Of a stretch of 8,848 nt of DNA, positions 1 to 7,980 are shown piece after piece. The stretch spans positions 1 to 8,848 of the forward strand of contig JAAYHO010000020.1 of the NCBI GenBank assembly GCA_012735335.1. The letters are read 5' to 3'. The notes below the pieces were generated by a model. The model saw nothing but the letters and a program-made list of their open reading frames with translations, made no database searches and was not told the DNA's origin. Numbering within the stretch: position 1 is the stretch's first letter; every line of letters starts with the position of its first letter. The translations under genes and the position numbers were made by a program. This stretch comes from Gammaproteobacteria bacterium. Lineage in GTDB: Bacteria; Pseudomonadota; Gammaproteobacteria; Pseudomonadales; Pseudomonadaceae.

Positions 1-325
1 CATCCCGAGTGAGGTAGGCCGATTCGCGGATGCGGGCGATCTTGGTCGGAGTGCGGAACATCGAGTAGGCCACCTGGCAGGCAACCATGTTGGTCTCATC
101 GCTGCTGGTGACCGCGATCAGCATGTCTGCGTCATCCGCGCCGGCCTGACGCAGCACCGTAGGCAGCGAGCCACGGCCCTGCACGGTGCGTATATCCAGC
201 CGGTCGCCGAGCCGGCGCAGGCGTACCGCATCCACATCAACCACGGTGATGTCGTTGGCCTCGCTGGCCAGCTCGGCGGCCAGACTGCCGCCCACCTGCC
301 CGGCCCCGAGAATGATGATCTTCAT
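1..325 (-). CDS. trkA: Trk system potassium uptake protein TrkA, N-terminal part (3' end beyond the window)
   Basis: TrkA is the cytoplasmic, NAD(H)-binding regulatory subunit of the Trk K+ uptake system and gates the TrkH/TrkG membrane channel. The first 108 residues are present. They begin [13 protein letters not shown], a Rossmann β1-loop-α1 with G7-x-G9-x-x-G12, followed by an acidic residue ending β2 (D30, in ITVVDVD). The stretches [23 protein letters not shown] and [10 protein letters not shown] are close to E. coli TrkA. The family is about 457 residues with two RCK (TrkA-N/TrkA-C) modules, so about three quarters of the gene lies outside the window. The ATG at 325 follows an AGGA Shine-Dalgarno at 7 nt and overlaps the rsmB stop in ATGA, so it is translationally coupled to rsmB. 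Identification is firm; the state of the rest of the gene is not visible. Confidence 0.96.
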   Translation of the reverse strand, partial: MKIIILGAGQVGGSLAAELASEANDITVVDVDAVRLRRLGDRLDIRTVQGRGSLPTVLRQAGADDADMLIAVTSSDETNMVACQVAYSMFRTPTKIARIRESAYLTRD

Positions 326-1653
326 GCACCCGTCCTGTTATCCGGTGCTGCTCCCCGGTCGACCTTCATCAGTTTGGCCAGATAGAAACCGTCGTGCCCG
401 TCTGTCTGCGGCAGCAGCTGCCGTCCGCAGGGTTGGTCCAGCCCGTATCCAGCGCTGATCGGCAACTGCCGGGCACCGCTCTGGCGTTGCAGGAAGGCTT
501 CGATCACCCGGGTATTCTCCTCGGGCAGTACCGAGCAGGTGGCGTAGACCAGAATGCCGCCCACCTCCAGGGTCTGCCACAGCTGGTCCAGCAGCTCGCC
601 CTGCAGTGTTGCCAGCGCGGTAATATCCTCCGGCTGCCGGGTCAGTTTGATATCCGGGTGGCGGCGGATCACGCCGGTGGCGCTGCAGGGTGCGTCCAGC
701 AGGATGCGCTGGAACGGTTGCCCATCCCACCAGCTGTCCAGCGCCCGGCCATCGGCGGCCTTGAGTGTAGCGCTCAATTGCAGCCGCTGCAGGTTGTCCC
801 GCACCCGCTCCAGCCGGGCCGGTTCCAGATCCAGCGCGACCAGTTCGCTGAGCTGCGGTTGCAGTTCGAGGATGTGGCAGGTCTTGCCGCCGGGGGCGCA
901 GCAGGCGTCCAGCACCCGTTGCCCCGGCTTGAGTTCCAGCAGCGGTGCGGCCAGCTGTGCGGCTTCGTCCTGCACGCTGACCAGACCCGCGGCAAAACCG
1001 GGCAACTGGTATACATCGCAGGGCTGGGCCAGGGTCAGGCCGTCGGCGCTGAACCGGCAGGGACTGGCGGCGATATCGGCGGCCTCGAGCCGGGCCAGGT
1101 AGCTGTCCCGCTCGCCGCGCAGGCGGTTGACCCGCAGGCTCATCGGCGGGTGCAGGTTGTTGGCCGCGCAGACCGCCTCCCAGTGCTCCGGCCAGTCCTG
1201 TTTCAGACGTTTCTGCAGCCAGCGCGGGTGGGCCACGCGGATCACCGGATCATGCTCCAGTTCCGCCAGCAGCTCGGCGCCCTCGCGCTGGGCCCGGCGC
1301 AGTACCGCATTGAGCATGCCCCTGGCCCAGTTCTTCTTCAGGCTGGCGGCCAGTTTGACCGTCTCGTCGATGGCGGCGTGGGCCGGGATACGGGTGTACA
1401 GCAGTTGATAGAGTCCGACCAGCAGCAGCGCCTGGAGATCCCGGTCGGCGGCCTTCAGCGGCTTCTGCAGCAGCCGGTCGGCCAGCCCCTGCAGGCGCCA
1501 GTACCAGCGGGCGGTGCCGAAGGCCAGTTCCCGGGCCAGTGCCTGATCCTTGGTCGCGACCCGCTCCAGCTGGGCGGGCAGGCTGGTGCCCAGCGAGGCC
1601 TTGCCGGCCATGACCACGGCCAGCGCATTGGCAGCTGCCAGGCGCGGACTCAC
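322..1653 (-). CDS. rsmB: 16S rRNA (cytosine(967)-C(5))-methyltransferase RsmB
   Basis: RsmB (Sun/Fmu) uses S-adenosylmethionine to make m5C967 in 16S rRNA of the small ribosomal subunit. The 443-residue product has an N-terminal NusB-like RNA-binding domain (about 1-140, with [10 protein letters not shown] and AIDETVKLA) and a C-terminal Rossmann methyltransferase. Motif I is DACCAPGGK at 249-257. Motif IV is DAPCSATG with C323. Motif VI is YATCS with the catalytic nucleophile C373, close to the two cysteines of E. coli RsmB (429 residues). The chosen start is GTG at 1653, giving (V/M)[10 protein letters not shown]. It overlaps the fmt stop in GTGA. The frame stays open to 1806, but those 51 extra residues lie wholly inside fmt, have no family counterpart and look like antisense-free read-through of the overlapping gene. 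The stop overlaps the trkA start (ATGA). Confidence 0.96.
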   Translation of the reverse strand: MSPRLAAANALAVVMAGKASLGTSLPAQLERVATKDQALARELAFGTARWYWRLQGLADRLLQKPLKAADRDLQALLLVGLYQLLYTRIPAHAAIDETVKLAASLKKNWARGMLNAVLRRAQREGAELLAELEHDPVIRVAHPRWLQKRLKQDWPEHWEAVCAANNLHPPMSLRVNRLRGERDSYLARLEAADIAASPCRFSADGLTLAQPCDVYQLPGFAAGLVSVQDEAAQLAAPLLELKPGQRVLDACCAPGGKTCHILELQPQLSELVALDLEPARLERVRDNLQRLQLSATLKAADGRALDSWWDGQPFQRILLDAPCSATGVIRRHPDIKLTRQPEDITALATLQGELLDQLWQTLEVGGILVYATCSVLPEENTRVIEAFLQRQSGARQLPISAGYGLDQPCGRQLLPQTDGHDGFYLAKLMKVDRGAAPDNRTGA

Positions 1654-2603
1654 TGGCCGTTTTCCAGCAGCTGACCGATAACAAACTGGTCGCGGCGGGC
1701 GTTGTACAGGTCGGCAAAGGCCAGCGGCTTGCCGCCGGGCAGTTGCAGTCGAGTCAGGCGCAGGGCCTGCTCGCCACAGGCCACCAGCAGCCCCTGCTTG
1801 CTGCAATCGAGCAGCTCGCCGGGCTGGCCCTCAGCGGCCTCCACTTCGGCACTCCAGACCTTGAGCGGCTGCTGTTGCCAGCGGGCGTGGGCCAGTGGCC
1901 AGGGGTTGAAGGCGCGGATCATCAGCGCCAGCTCGCTGGCCGGGCGGCTCCAGTCGATACGGGCATCGGCCTTGCCCAGTTTGTGCGCGTAGGTCGCCAG
2001 GCTGTCGTCCTGTACCTCGCCCTGCAGGGTGCCTGCGGCCAGTCCGGCAATCGCCTGCAGCACCGCCGGTGGGCCCAGCTCGGCCAGCCGGTCATGCAGG
2101 CTGCCGCCGGTATCCTCCGGCAGGATCGGAGTATGGGTCTTGAGCAGCATGGGGCCGGTATCCAGTCCGGCTTCCATCTGCATCACGGTCACGCCGGTTT
2201 CCGCGTCGCCCGCTTCGATGGCCCGCTGAATCGGCGCTGCACCGCGCCAGCGTGGCAGCAGTGAGGCGTGGCTGTTGATGCAGCCAAGGCGGGGAATATC
2301 CAGTACCGCCTGGGGCAGGATCAGACCGTAGGCCACCACCACCAGCAGGTCCGGCTGCAGCGCGGCCAGTTCGGCCTGGGCTTCCGGCGCGCGCAGGGTC
2401 TGCGGCTGATATACCGGCAGATCATGCTGCATAGCCAGCTGCTTGACTGCGCTGGGAGTCAGCTTGTGGCCGCGCCCGGCCGGGCGGTCCGGCTGGCTGT
2501 AGACCGCGACGATATTCAGCCCGGCCTGCAGCAGAGCCTGCAGGTGGGCGGCGGCGAAGTCCGGGGTACCGGCGAAAACGATGCGTAGATCAGCGCTGTT
2601 CAT
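1650..2603 (-). CDS. fmt: Methionyl-tRNA formyltransferase
   Basis: Fmt transfers the formyl group of 10-formyl-tetrahydrofolate to Met-tRNAfMet, making the initiator used by bacterial ribosomes. The 317-residue protein (E. coli 315) starts [18 protein letters not shown]. The N-terminal formyltransferase fold carries [16 protein letters not shown] (tRNA-contacting loop) and the signature [18 protein letters not shown] (about 109-126). The catalytic triad is N110, H112 and D148 (in GLDTGPM). The C-terminal OB-like domain covers roughly 205-310. A GTG codon directly precedes the ATG (2606), giving one extra residue. The AGGA motif at 2614-2617 is 7 nt from the GTG and 10 nt from the ATG. ATG is preferred because homologues start at this point. 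The gene follows def, its functional partner, after a terminator hairpin, and overlaps rsmB by 4 nt. Confidence 0.96.
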   Translation of the reverse strand: MNSADLRIVFAGTPDFAAAHLQALLQAGLNIVAVYSQPDRPAGRGHKLTPSAVKQLAMQHDLPVYQPQTLRAPEAQAELAALQPDLLVVVAYGLILPQAVLDIPRLGCINSHASLLPRWRGAAPIQRAIEAGDAETGVTVMQMEAGLDTGPMLLKTHTPILPEDTGGSLHDRLAELGPPAVLQAIAGLAAGTLQGEVQDDSLATYAHKLGKADARIDWSRPASELALMIRAFNPWPLAHARWQQQPLKVWSAEVEAAEGQPGELLDCSKQGLLVACGEQALRLTRLQLPGGKPLAFADLYNARRDQFVIGQLLENGQ

Positions 2604-2621
2604 CACATTCTTGTCCTGCGT

Positions 2622-2652
2622 AAAGAAAAAAGGCTTGCCTGGGCAAGCCTTT
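2622..2652 (-). terminator. Intrinsic terminator or attenuator between def and fmt
   Basis: Read on the minus strand, AAAGGCTTGC pairs perfectly with GCAAGCCTTT (10 bp) around a 4-nt loop CCAG. The stem runs directly into TTTTTTCTTT, the classic form of a rho-independent terminator. It starts 13 nt after the def stop and its U-tract ends about 10 nt before the fmt Shine-Dalgarno. Termination would therefore cut fmt-rsmB-trkA off from the def promoter. Whether it is a full terminator or lets some polymerase through cannot be judged from sequence. Confidence 0.85.
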
Positions 2653-2665
2653 CAACCGGTCAGGC

Positions 2666-3178
2666 TCAGGCGTTGGCCTGGGCCTTGTGGATTTTTTCCA
2701 GCTTCTTACGGATGCGGTCGCGCTTGAGGTTGGACAGATAATCCACAAACAGCTTGCCGTTGAGGTGGTCGCACTCATGCTGGATGCACACCGCCAGCAG
2801 GCCTTCGCAGAGTAGCTCGAAGGCTTCACCGTCGCGGTTCAGTGCCTTGACCCGCACCCGTTCCGGGCGGGTGACCGTCTCGTAGAAGCCCGGTACCGAG
2901 AGGCAGCCTTCCTGCATCTCGTCCAGCTCTTCGGTGAGGATTTCCAGTTCCGGGTTGATAAATACCAGCGGCTCGTTGTGTTCTTCGGAAAGATCGATAA
3001 CGATAACCCGTTCGTGGACGTTCACCTGGGTAGCGGCCAGGCCGATGCCCGGCGCGGCATACATGGTCTCGAACATGTCATCCACCAGCTGGCGGATGCG
3101 GTCGTCGACCTCGACTACCGGTTTGGCAATAGTGCGCAAACGGGGATCGGGAAACTCAAGAATATTCAATATGGCCAT
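2666..3178 (-). CDS. def: Peptide deformylase
   Basis: Peptide deformylase removes the N-formyl group from nascent proteins, a prerequisite for methionine aminopeptidase; it is an Fe2+ metallohydrolase acting at the ribosome exit. The 170-residue product (E. coli 169) contains all three family motifs. Motif 1 is GIGLAATQ at 44-51. Motif 2 is EGCLS at 90-94, with metal ligand C92. Motif 3 is HECDH at 134-138, with ligands H134 and H138 and catalytic E135. The basic C-terminus ([13 protein letters not shown]) is the usual helix that docks on the ribosome. The start is ATG 3178 ([14 protein letters not shown]). An in-frame TTG at 3232 would add 18 residues with no family support. No clear Shine-Dalgarno precedes the ATG (CAAACCGAC), which is unusual for such a gene. 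It is first of the leftward group. Confidence 0.97.
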   Translation of the reverse strand: MAILNILEFPDPRLRTIAKPVVEVDDRIRQLVDDMFETMYAAPGIGLAATQVNVHERVIVIDLSEEHNEPLVFINPELEILTEELDEMQEGCLSVPGFYETVTRPERVRVKALNRDGEAFELLCEGLLAVCIQHECDHLNGKLFVDYLSNLKRDRIRKKLEKIHKAQANA

Positions 3179-3243
3179 GTCGGTTTGTGATGCACTTGTA
3201 GAACTGAAATGAAAGGTGCTGCTAATATGCAAGACAGCTTGGA

Positions 3244-3249
3244 AGTATA
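3244..3249 (-). promoter_or_regulatory. Candidate -10 element for def
   Basis: On the minus strand the hexamer TATACT (5 of 6 matches to TATAAT) lies 65 nt upstream of the def ATG, predicting a start near 3237 and a leader of about 60 nt. At 17-nt spacing the -35 position is CCAAAA, a poor match, so the call rests on the -10 element and its position in the divergent intergenic region. Confidence 0.4.
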
Positions 3250-3295
3250 GCTGGTCCGCATGCCGGTTTTGGCAGAGGACCTGGGTGCTGACCTC

Positions 3296-3301
3296 TATAA
3301 T
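3296..3301 (+). promoter_or_regulatory. Consensus -10 hexamer just upstream of the LysM gene
   Basis: TATAAT is a perfect -10 consensus, but it ends only 15 nt before the ATG at 3317. A transcript from it would begin around 3308, leaving under 10 nt of leader and losing most of the AAGGGA Shine-Dalgarno at 3303-3308. The nearest -35-like hexamer, TTGGCA at 3269-3274, is 21 nt away, too far for normal sigma70 spacing. It may be a chance match in an AT-rich ribosome-binding region, with the true promoter further upstream. Confidence 0.3.
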
Positions 3302-3316
3302 AAAGGGATTCGTGTC

Positions 3317-4342
3317 ATGAGGAAAACATTACTCGGCCTGGTGCTGCTCACCATGAGCGTTCTGGTACAGGCGCAGGAGTCGGTGTTCAAGGATAATCAC
3401 CCGCAACGGTACGAGGTAGTGAAGGGCGATACCCTGTGGGGCATTGCCGGACGCTTTCTCAATCTGCCGTGGAAGTGGCCGGAGATCTGGCACGCCAACC
3501 CACAGATCAACAACCCCCACCTGATCTATCCCGGCGACATCATCTCGCTGGTGTATATCGACGGTCAACCGCGTCTGACGGTCAACCGGGGGCAGGGTGG
3601 CACCATCAAACTGTCGCCGAGCGTGCGTTCCACGCCCATGGCCGAGGCGATTCAGACCATTCCGCTGGAAGCCATCAACGCCTTCCTCAATGCCGGGCGC
3701 ATTCTCGACAGCGCCGATGAGCTGGAAGCTGCCCCCTACATCATCGGTGGTGAGGCGGAAAGTGTGGTCGCCGGTGCCGGCAACCGGGTCTATGCCCGTG
3801 GCGAGGTGGATGAGGATATCCGCGCCTACGGTCTGTACCGTCGCGGCAAGGCCTATACCGATCCGGAGACAGGTGAATTCCTCGGCCTGCACGCCCAGGA
3901 AATCGGTAACGTCGAGGTCATGGCTGCCGAGCGTGATATCACCACCCTGATGGTCAACCGCAGTCGCCAGGAAGTGCGCATCGGCGACCGCCTGCTGGAG
4001 ACCGAAGAGCGCGCTGTGGCGTCGACCTTCTTCCCCAGCGATCCGGAAGGTGAAGTCGATGGCCTGATTCTGGACGTGCCCAACGGCGTGACCCAGATCG
4101 GTCAGTACGATGTGGTCATCCTCAACAAGGGTGCCCGGGACAACCTCAAGGAAGGCAACGTGCTGGCCATCTACAAGACCGGTGAGCTGGTGCGTGACCG
4201 CATCCAGAACGAGCGGGTACGCCTGCCCGACGAGCGTGCCGGTCTGCTGATGGTGTTCCGCGTCTATGAGCGCATGAGCTACGGCATAGTGCTCAATGCC
4301 CAGCGTCAGCTGGCGATCAAGGACAAGGTCCGCAACCCCTGA
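3317..4342 (+). CDS. tsaP: Secreted LysM-domain protein, TsaP-type (type IV pilus secretin-associated)
   Basis: The 341-residue protein begins with a signal peptide: basic MRK, hydrophobic core to about residue 17, predicted cleavage after VQA (A19). A single LysM peptidoglycan-binding domain follows at about 31-79 ([41 protein letters not shown]). The C-terminal part, about 240-335, resembles the FlgT-C-type domain. This architecture and the def/dprA setting match P. aeruginosa PA0020. That protein is the homologue of Neisseria and Myxococcus TsaP, which binds peptidoglycan and forms a ring around the PilQ secretin. I recall little or no pilus phenotype being reported for it in Pseudomonas, so the role here is inferred. 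ATG 3317 is chosen because it follows AAGGGA at 8 nt and opens the signal peptide; an in-frame ATG at 3260 would bury that peptide behind 19 polar residues. A terminator hairpin follows 8 nt after the stop. Confidence 0.88.
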   Translation: MRKTLLGLVLLTMSVLVQAQESVFKDNHPQRYEVVKGDTLWGIAGRFLNLPWKWPEIWHANPQINNPHLIYPGDIISLVYIDGQPRLTVNRGQGGTIKLSPSVRSTPMAEAIQTIPLEAINAFLNAGRILDSADELEAAPYIIGGEAESVVAGAGNRVYARGEVDEDIRAYGLYRRGKAYTDPETGEFLGLHAQEIGNVEVMAAERDITTLMVNRSRQEVRIGDRLLETEERAVASTFFPSDPEGEVDGLILDVPNGVTQIGQYDVVILNKGARDNLKEGNVLAIYKTGELVRDRIQNERVRLPDERAGLLMVFRVYERMSYGIVLNAQRQLAIKDKVRNP

Positions 4343-4350
4343 TGTCCCCA

Positions 4351-4380
4351 CGGCACCACCCGACGGGTGGTGCCGTTTCT
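4351..4380 (+). terminator. Intrinsic terminator after the LysM gene
   Basis: CGGCACCACCC (4351-4361) pairs perfectly with GGGTGGTGCCG (4365-4375), an 11-bp GC-rich stem with a 3-nt loop, followed by TTTCTCCCTTTCT. The U-tract is short and broken by C, but the stem is very stable. It lies in the 61-nt gap before dprA, whose ATG is only 28 nt past the stem, so it may act as terminator for the LysM gene and limit read-through into dprA. Confidence 0.8.
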
Positions 4381-4403
4381 CCCTTTCTGCGAGCAGCTGA
4401 GTC

Positions 4404-5519
4404 ATGTCCATTGACCTGAGCGACCGTCGTCAGGCCTGGCTGGCACTGAGCCTGCTGGACGGTGTGGGACCTTCCGCACGGCGTCAGTTGTTGAGCCTGC
4501 TGGATGACCCGACCCGCCTGCTGCATACCGATCTGCTGTCGCTGACCGCGCTGGGCCTGCCGGCCCGGGTGCAGCATGGCATCCTGCAGTGTCAGCAGGG
4601 TGACGAGCGCATACAGCTGGGTATCGAACAGAGCCTGGCCTGGCTGCAGCAGCCGGACTGCCACCTGCTGACCCTGGACAGTCCCGACTATCCGCCACTG
4701 CTGCGGCAGATCAGTGATCCGCCGTTCATCCTGTTCGTGCAGGGCAATCCGGCGCTGCTGGCCGACCCGCAGATCGCCATGGTCGGCACCCGCAACCCCG
4801 GTCCCTATGGTGCCAGCACCGCCCGCGCCTTCGCCCGCAGCTTTACCGAAAGCGGCCTGACCGTGACCAGCGGCATGGCGCTGGGCATCGACGGTGCCTG
4901 CCATCAGGGTGCGCTGGACGCCAATGGCCAGACCATCGCCGTGTGGGGTACCGGCCTGGCCAATTGTTATCCCCGACGCCACCGCAGGCTGGCTGACAGC
5001 ATCCTCGCCTGCGGCGGCGCGCTGGTGTCCGAGCAACTGCCCCATACCAGCCCGCATGCCGGACTGTTCCCCCTGCGCAACCGCATCATCAGCGGCCTGA
5101 GCCTGGGTACCCTGGTGGTGGAGGCCAGCCTCAACAGCGGCTCGCTGATCACTGCCCGGCTGGCCATGGAGCAGAACCGCGAGGTGTTTGCCATGCCCGG
5201 TTCCATCCACAACCCGCAGGCGCGGGGCTGTCACCGGCTGCTGCGCGACGGTGCCAATCTGGTGGAAACCGTGCAGGACGTGCTCCAGGTTCTGCAACTG
5301 CCGCTGCAGGCGGCGCTGAGCGAAACCAGCACCGCCAGCGTCGAGCCGGTCAGGCACCCGTTGTGGCGCTGGCTGGGGCATGATCCGGTGACCGCCGACT
5401 GGCTGGCCGAGCACAGCGACCTGCCGATTCATCAGGTGCTGCAGGGCTTGATGCAGCTGGAGCTGGACGGCCATGTGCTGCATACCCCGCAGGGATATTG
5501 TCGGGCCAGCGCATCCTGA
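4404..5519 (+). CDS. dprA: DNA-processing protein DprA (Smf)
   Basis: DprA binds incoming single-stranded DNA during natural transformation and loads RecA onto it; it acts in the cytoplasm and is also widespread in bacteria not known to be competent. The 371-residue product has three parts: an N-terminal SAM-like region (about 8-75), the Rossmann-like DprA/LOG core (about 88-300) and a C-terminal winged-helix DML1-like domain (about 318-367). Diagnostic core motifs are MVGTRNPGPYG (126-136), TSGMALGIDG (155-164), FPLRNRIISGLS (222-233), EASLNSGSLITA (240-251) and the ARGCHRLLRDGA block (273-284). Length is normal for Pseudomonas DprA. The ATG at 4404 gives the usual short leader before the first helix, but its Shine-Dalgarno is weak. 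A terminator lies just upstream and no convincing own promoter is visible between them. Confidence 0.95.
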   Translation: MSIDLSDRRQAWLALSLLDGVGPSARRQLLSLLDDPTRLLHTDLLSLTALGLPARVQHGILQCQQGDERIQLGIEQSLAWLQQPDCHLLTLDSPDYPPLLRQISDPPFILFVQGNPALLADPQIAMVGTRNPGPYGASTARAFARSFTESGLTVTSGMALGIDGACHQGALDANGQTIAVWGTGLANCYPRRHRRLADSILACGGALVSEQLPHTSPHAGLFPLRNRIISGLSLGTLVVEASLNSGSLITARLAMEQNREVFAMPGSIHNPQARGCHRLLRDGANLVETVQDVLQVLQLPLQAALSETSTASVEPVRHPLWRWLGHDPVTADWLAEHSDLPIHQVLQGLMQLELDGHVLHTPQGYCRASAS

Positions 5520-5577
5520 TCTTGAGCCGGGGCCGCCGCTCAGCTAATGTCGCCACTCGATGAACAGAGGGCAGAGC

Positions 5578-6135
5578 ATGCTGGCGGACTGGCGATTAGG
5601 GCAGCTGAGACGAATAGTGTATTCCGGGGGCGTCATCGCCTATCCCACCGAAGCGGTATGGGGGCTGGGTTGTCACCCCTTCCACGGCGCGGCGGTGGAG
5701 CGCCTGCTGCAGCTCAAGCAGCGGCCGGTGGAAAAGGGCCTGATCCTGGTCGCCGGAGATATCCAGCAGTTCGACTTCCTGCTGTGGGATCTGCCGCACA
5801 GCCAGCAGGCCAAACTGCAACTGTCCTGGCCCGGCCCCAACACCTGGCTGGTGCCGCATCAGGGGCGGCTGCCGGAGTGGATTACCGGCAGGCATGCCAC
5901 GGTAGCGCTGCGGGTCAGCGCCCACCCGCTGATCCAGCAACTGTGCGCCGCCTGCGGCCCGCTGGTCTCGACCTCGGCCAACCCGGCGGGGCGCCCCGCT
6001 GCTCGCACCCGGCTGCGGGTCGAGCAATACTTCCATGGTCAGCTGGATGCCATTGTGCCCGGCACGTTGGGCAGTCAGCGTAATCCCAGTATCATCAGGG
6101 ATCTGCAAACCGATGCCATTATCCGCTCCGCCTGA
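5578..6135 (+). CDS. tsaC: L-threonylcarbamoyladenylate synthase TsaC (YrdC)
   Basis: TsaC makes threonylcarbamoyl-AMP from L-threonine, bicarbonate and ATP. The TsaBDE complex then transfers the group to A37 of ANN-decoding tRNAs to form t6A. The 185-residue protein is one compact YrdC domain. It carries [12 protein letters not shown] (21-32), the KQRP substrate/ATP loop (47-50), PGPNTW (85-90), the TVALRV strand with R112, STSAN (131-135) and PSII (170-173). ATG 5578 is preferred over an in-frame ATG at 5560. The GAGGG at 5567-5571 sits 6 nt before it, the 5560 codon has no ribosome-binding site, and 185 residues is the usual Pseudomonas length. It lies 58 nt after dprA, and its stop codon overlaps the hemF ribosome-binding site, so tsaC and hemF are probably one transcript. 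Confidence 0.95.
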   Translation: MLADWRLGQLRRIVYSGGVIAYPTEAVWGLGCHPFHGAAVERLLQLKQRPVEKGLILVAGDIQQFDFLLWDLPHSQQAKLQLSWPGPNTWLVPHQGRLPEWITGRHATVALRVSAHPLIQQLCAACGPLVSTSANPAGRPAARTRLRVEQYFHGQLDAIVPGTLGSQRNPSIIRDLQTDAIIRSA

Positions 6136-7076
<941 letters not shown>

Positions 7077-7077
<1 letters not shown>

Positions 7078-7883
7078 TGGACAGATACGCGGTCATCGGC
7101 AACCCCATAGCCCACAGCAAATCTCCGCTGATCCACAGCATGTTCGCCGAGCAGACCGGTGAGCAGCTGAGCTACGAAGCGCTGCTGGCGCCGCTGGAGG
7201 ACTTTGCCGGAACCCTGCGCAGCTTCCTGGTGGAGGGGCGCGGCGTCAACGTCACGGTGCCGTTCAAGGAACAGGCCTGGGAGCTGGTCGATCAGCACAC
7301 CCCGGCGGCGCAGCTGGCCGGAGCGGTCAATACCATCCAGCGGCTGGACGATGGCCGTCTGCTGGGTGACAACACCGACGGCAAGGGACTGGTGCGGGAT
7401 ATTCAGCACAATGCCGGGTTCAGCCTGGCAGACAAGCGGGTGCTGCTGGTGGGTGCCGGTGGCGCCGCCCGGGGCGTGATCCAGCCGCTGTTGCAGGCCG
7501 GGCCGGCGCAGCTGTGCGTGGTCAACCGCACAGTGGAGAAGGCCGAACATCTGGCCAGGCTGTTCAAGGATCAGGGACCGATCAGCGCGGCGGGCTTCGA
7601 CTGGCTGGAAGAGCCGGTAGACCTGATCATCAATGCCACCTCCGCCAGTCTGGACGGCAAACTGCCGCCGATCTCCCCGCAACTGATCCTGCCCGGGCAT
7701 ACCTGGTGCTACGACATGATGTACGCCAGCGAGGCCACGGTATTCAACCGCTGGGCCGCGCAGCAGGGTGCGGTAAGATGCCTGGACGGCCTCGGCATGC
7801 TGGTCGAGCAGGCCGCCGAAGCCTTCCTGCTCTGGCGCGGCGTACGCCCCGACACCGCCCCCGTGCTTGCGGCCCTGCGCTGA
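7077..7883 (+). CDS. aroE: Shikimate dehydrogenase (NADP+)
   Basis: AroE reversibly reduces 3-dehydroshikimate to shikimate with NADPH, the fourth step of the shikimate pathway to chorismate and the aromatic amino acids. The 268-residue protein has the AroE layout. The substrate-binding N-domain has SKSP (14-17), NVTVPFK with catalytic K64, N85-T86 and DNTDG with D101. The NADP-binding Rossmann domain has GAGGAARG (126-133) and the NRT phosphate-binding motif (150-152). The C-terminal [10 protein letters not shown] returns to the substrate domain. The start is ATG 7077, which shares its A with the hemF stop (TGATG). It is preceded at 6 nt by AAGGAGGT, a full anti-16S match and the strongest ribosome-binding site in the window. 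The frame is open further upstream inside hemF, but that part is only overlap. The gene ends before an inverted repeat pair. Confidence 0.97.
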
Positions 7884-7893
7884 TTCCGCATCC

Positions 7894-7919
7894 TGGGAGT
7901 GTCGAGTTCCATCTCGACA
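7894..7919 (+). repeat. REP-like hairpin, left copy
   Basis: Head TGGGAG (7894-7899), then GTGTCGAG (7899-7906) pairing perfectly with CTCGACAC (7913-7920) around the loop TTCCAT (7907-7912). It begins 11 nt after the aroE stop. Confidence 0.6.
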
Positions 7920-7945
7920 CAGCGCGACAGCGCCTAACCCCAAAT

Positions 7946-7971
7946 TGCCGGGATGGAACCCGGCCCTCCCA
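7946..7971 (-). repeat. REP-like hairpin, right copy (inverted)
   Basis: On the minus strand, head TGGGAG (7971-7966), then GCCGGG pairing with CCCGGC around the loop TTCCAT (7958-7953). Relative to the left copy the stem is GC-richer, and both members of two base pairs have changed together. It ends 10 nt from the SDR stop codon. Confidence 0.6.
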
Positions 7972-7980
7972 ATCCAGCCA

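Larger units (their letters stand above)
7894..7971. repeat. REPIN-like inverted pair of REP hairpins
   Basis: Two 26-nt copies of one sequence stand in opposite orientation, heads outward, separated by 26 nt, between the convergent ends of aroE and the SDR gene. Both copies begin TGGGAG (a GGAG head), then a stem with the loop TTCCAT. They differ at 5 of 26 positions, and four of those differences form two compensatory base-pair changes that keep the stems. This is the architecture of REP doublets (REPINs) mobilised by RAYT transposases in Pseudomonas and relatives. No other structured copy was seen in the window, and no RAYT gene is present. A role as bidirectional terminator is possible but neither strand has a U-tract. 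Confidence 0.6.

Noticed and set aside
394..1674. A 426-codon plus-strand frame opposite rsmB
   Set aside because: Repetitive Q/G/L composition without a motif; rsmB on the other strand has all catalytic motifs.
1651..1806. N-terminal extension of RsmB to 1806
   Set aside because: The 51 extra codons lie in fmt, have no family counterpart, and RsmB homologues start at the GTG overlapping the fmt stop.
3260..3316. Upstream ATG for the LysM protein at 3260
   Set aside because: It would place 19 polar residues before a good signal peptide, and the AAGGGA site serves the ATG at 3317.
3329..4411. A 360-codon minus-strand frame opposite the LysM gene
   Set aside because: Antisense to a protein with a signal peptide and LysM domain; its own translation has no such features.
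5200..5222. A TTCCATC in dprA (and another in hemF near 6674) as further copies of the REP-like repeat
   Set aside because: Only the loop heptamer matches; there is no flanking stem or GGAG head, and the bases are explained by conserved codons.
4317..5483. A 388-codon open frame on the minus strand opposite dprA
   Set aside because: Q/H/G-rich composition and no domain; complementary to the conserved dprA frame, so a codon-bias shadow.
5520..5577. GC-rich partial palindrome between dprA and tsaC (GAGC...GCTC) as a terminator
   Set aside because: The stem is short and imperfect and no T-tract follows.
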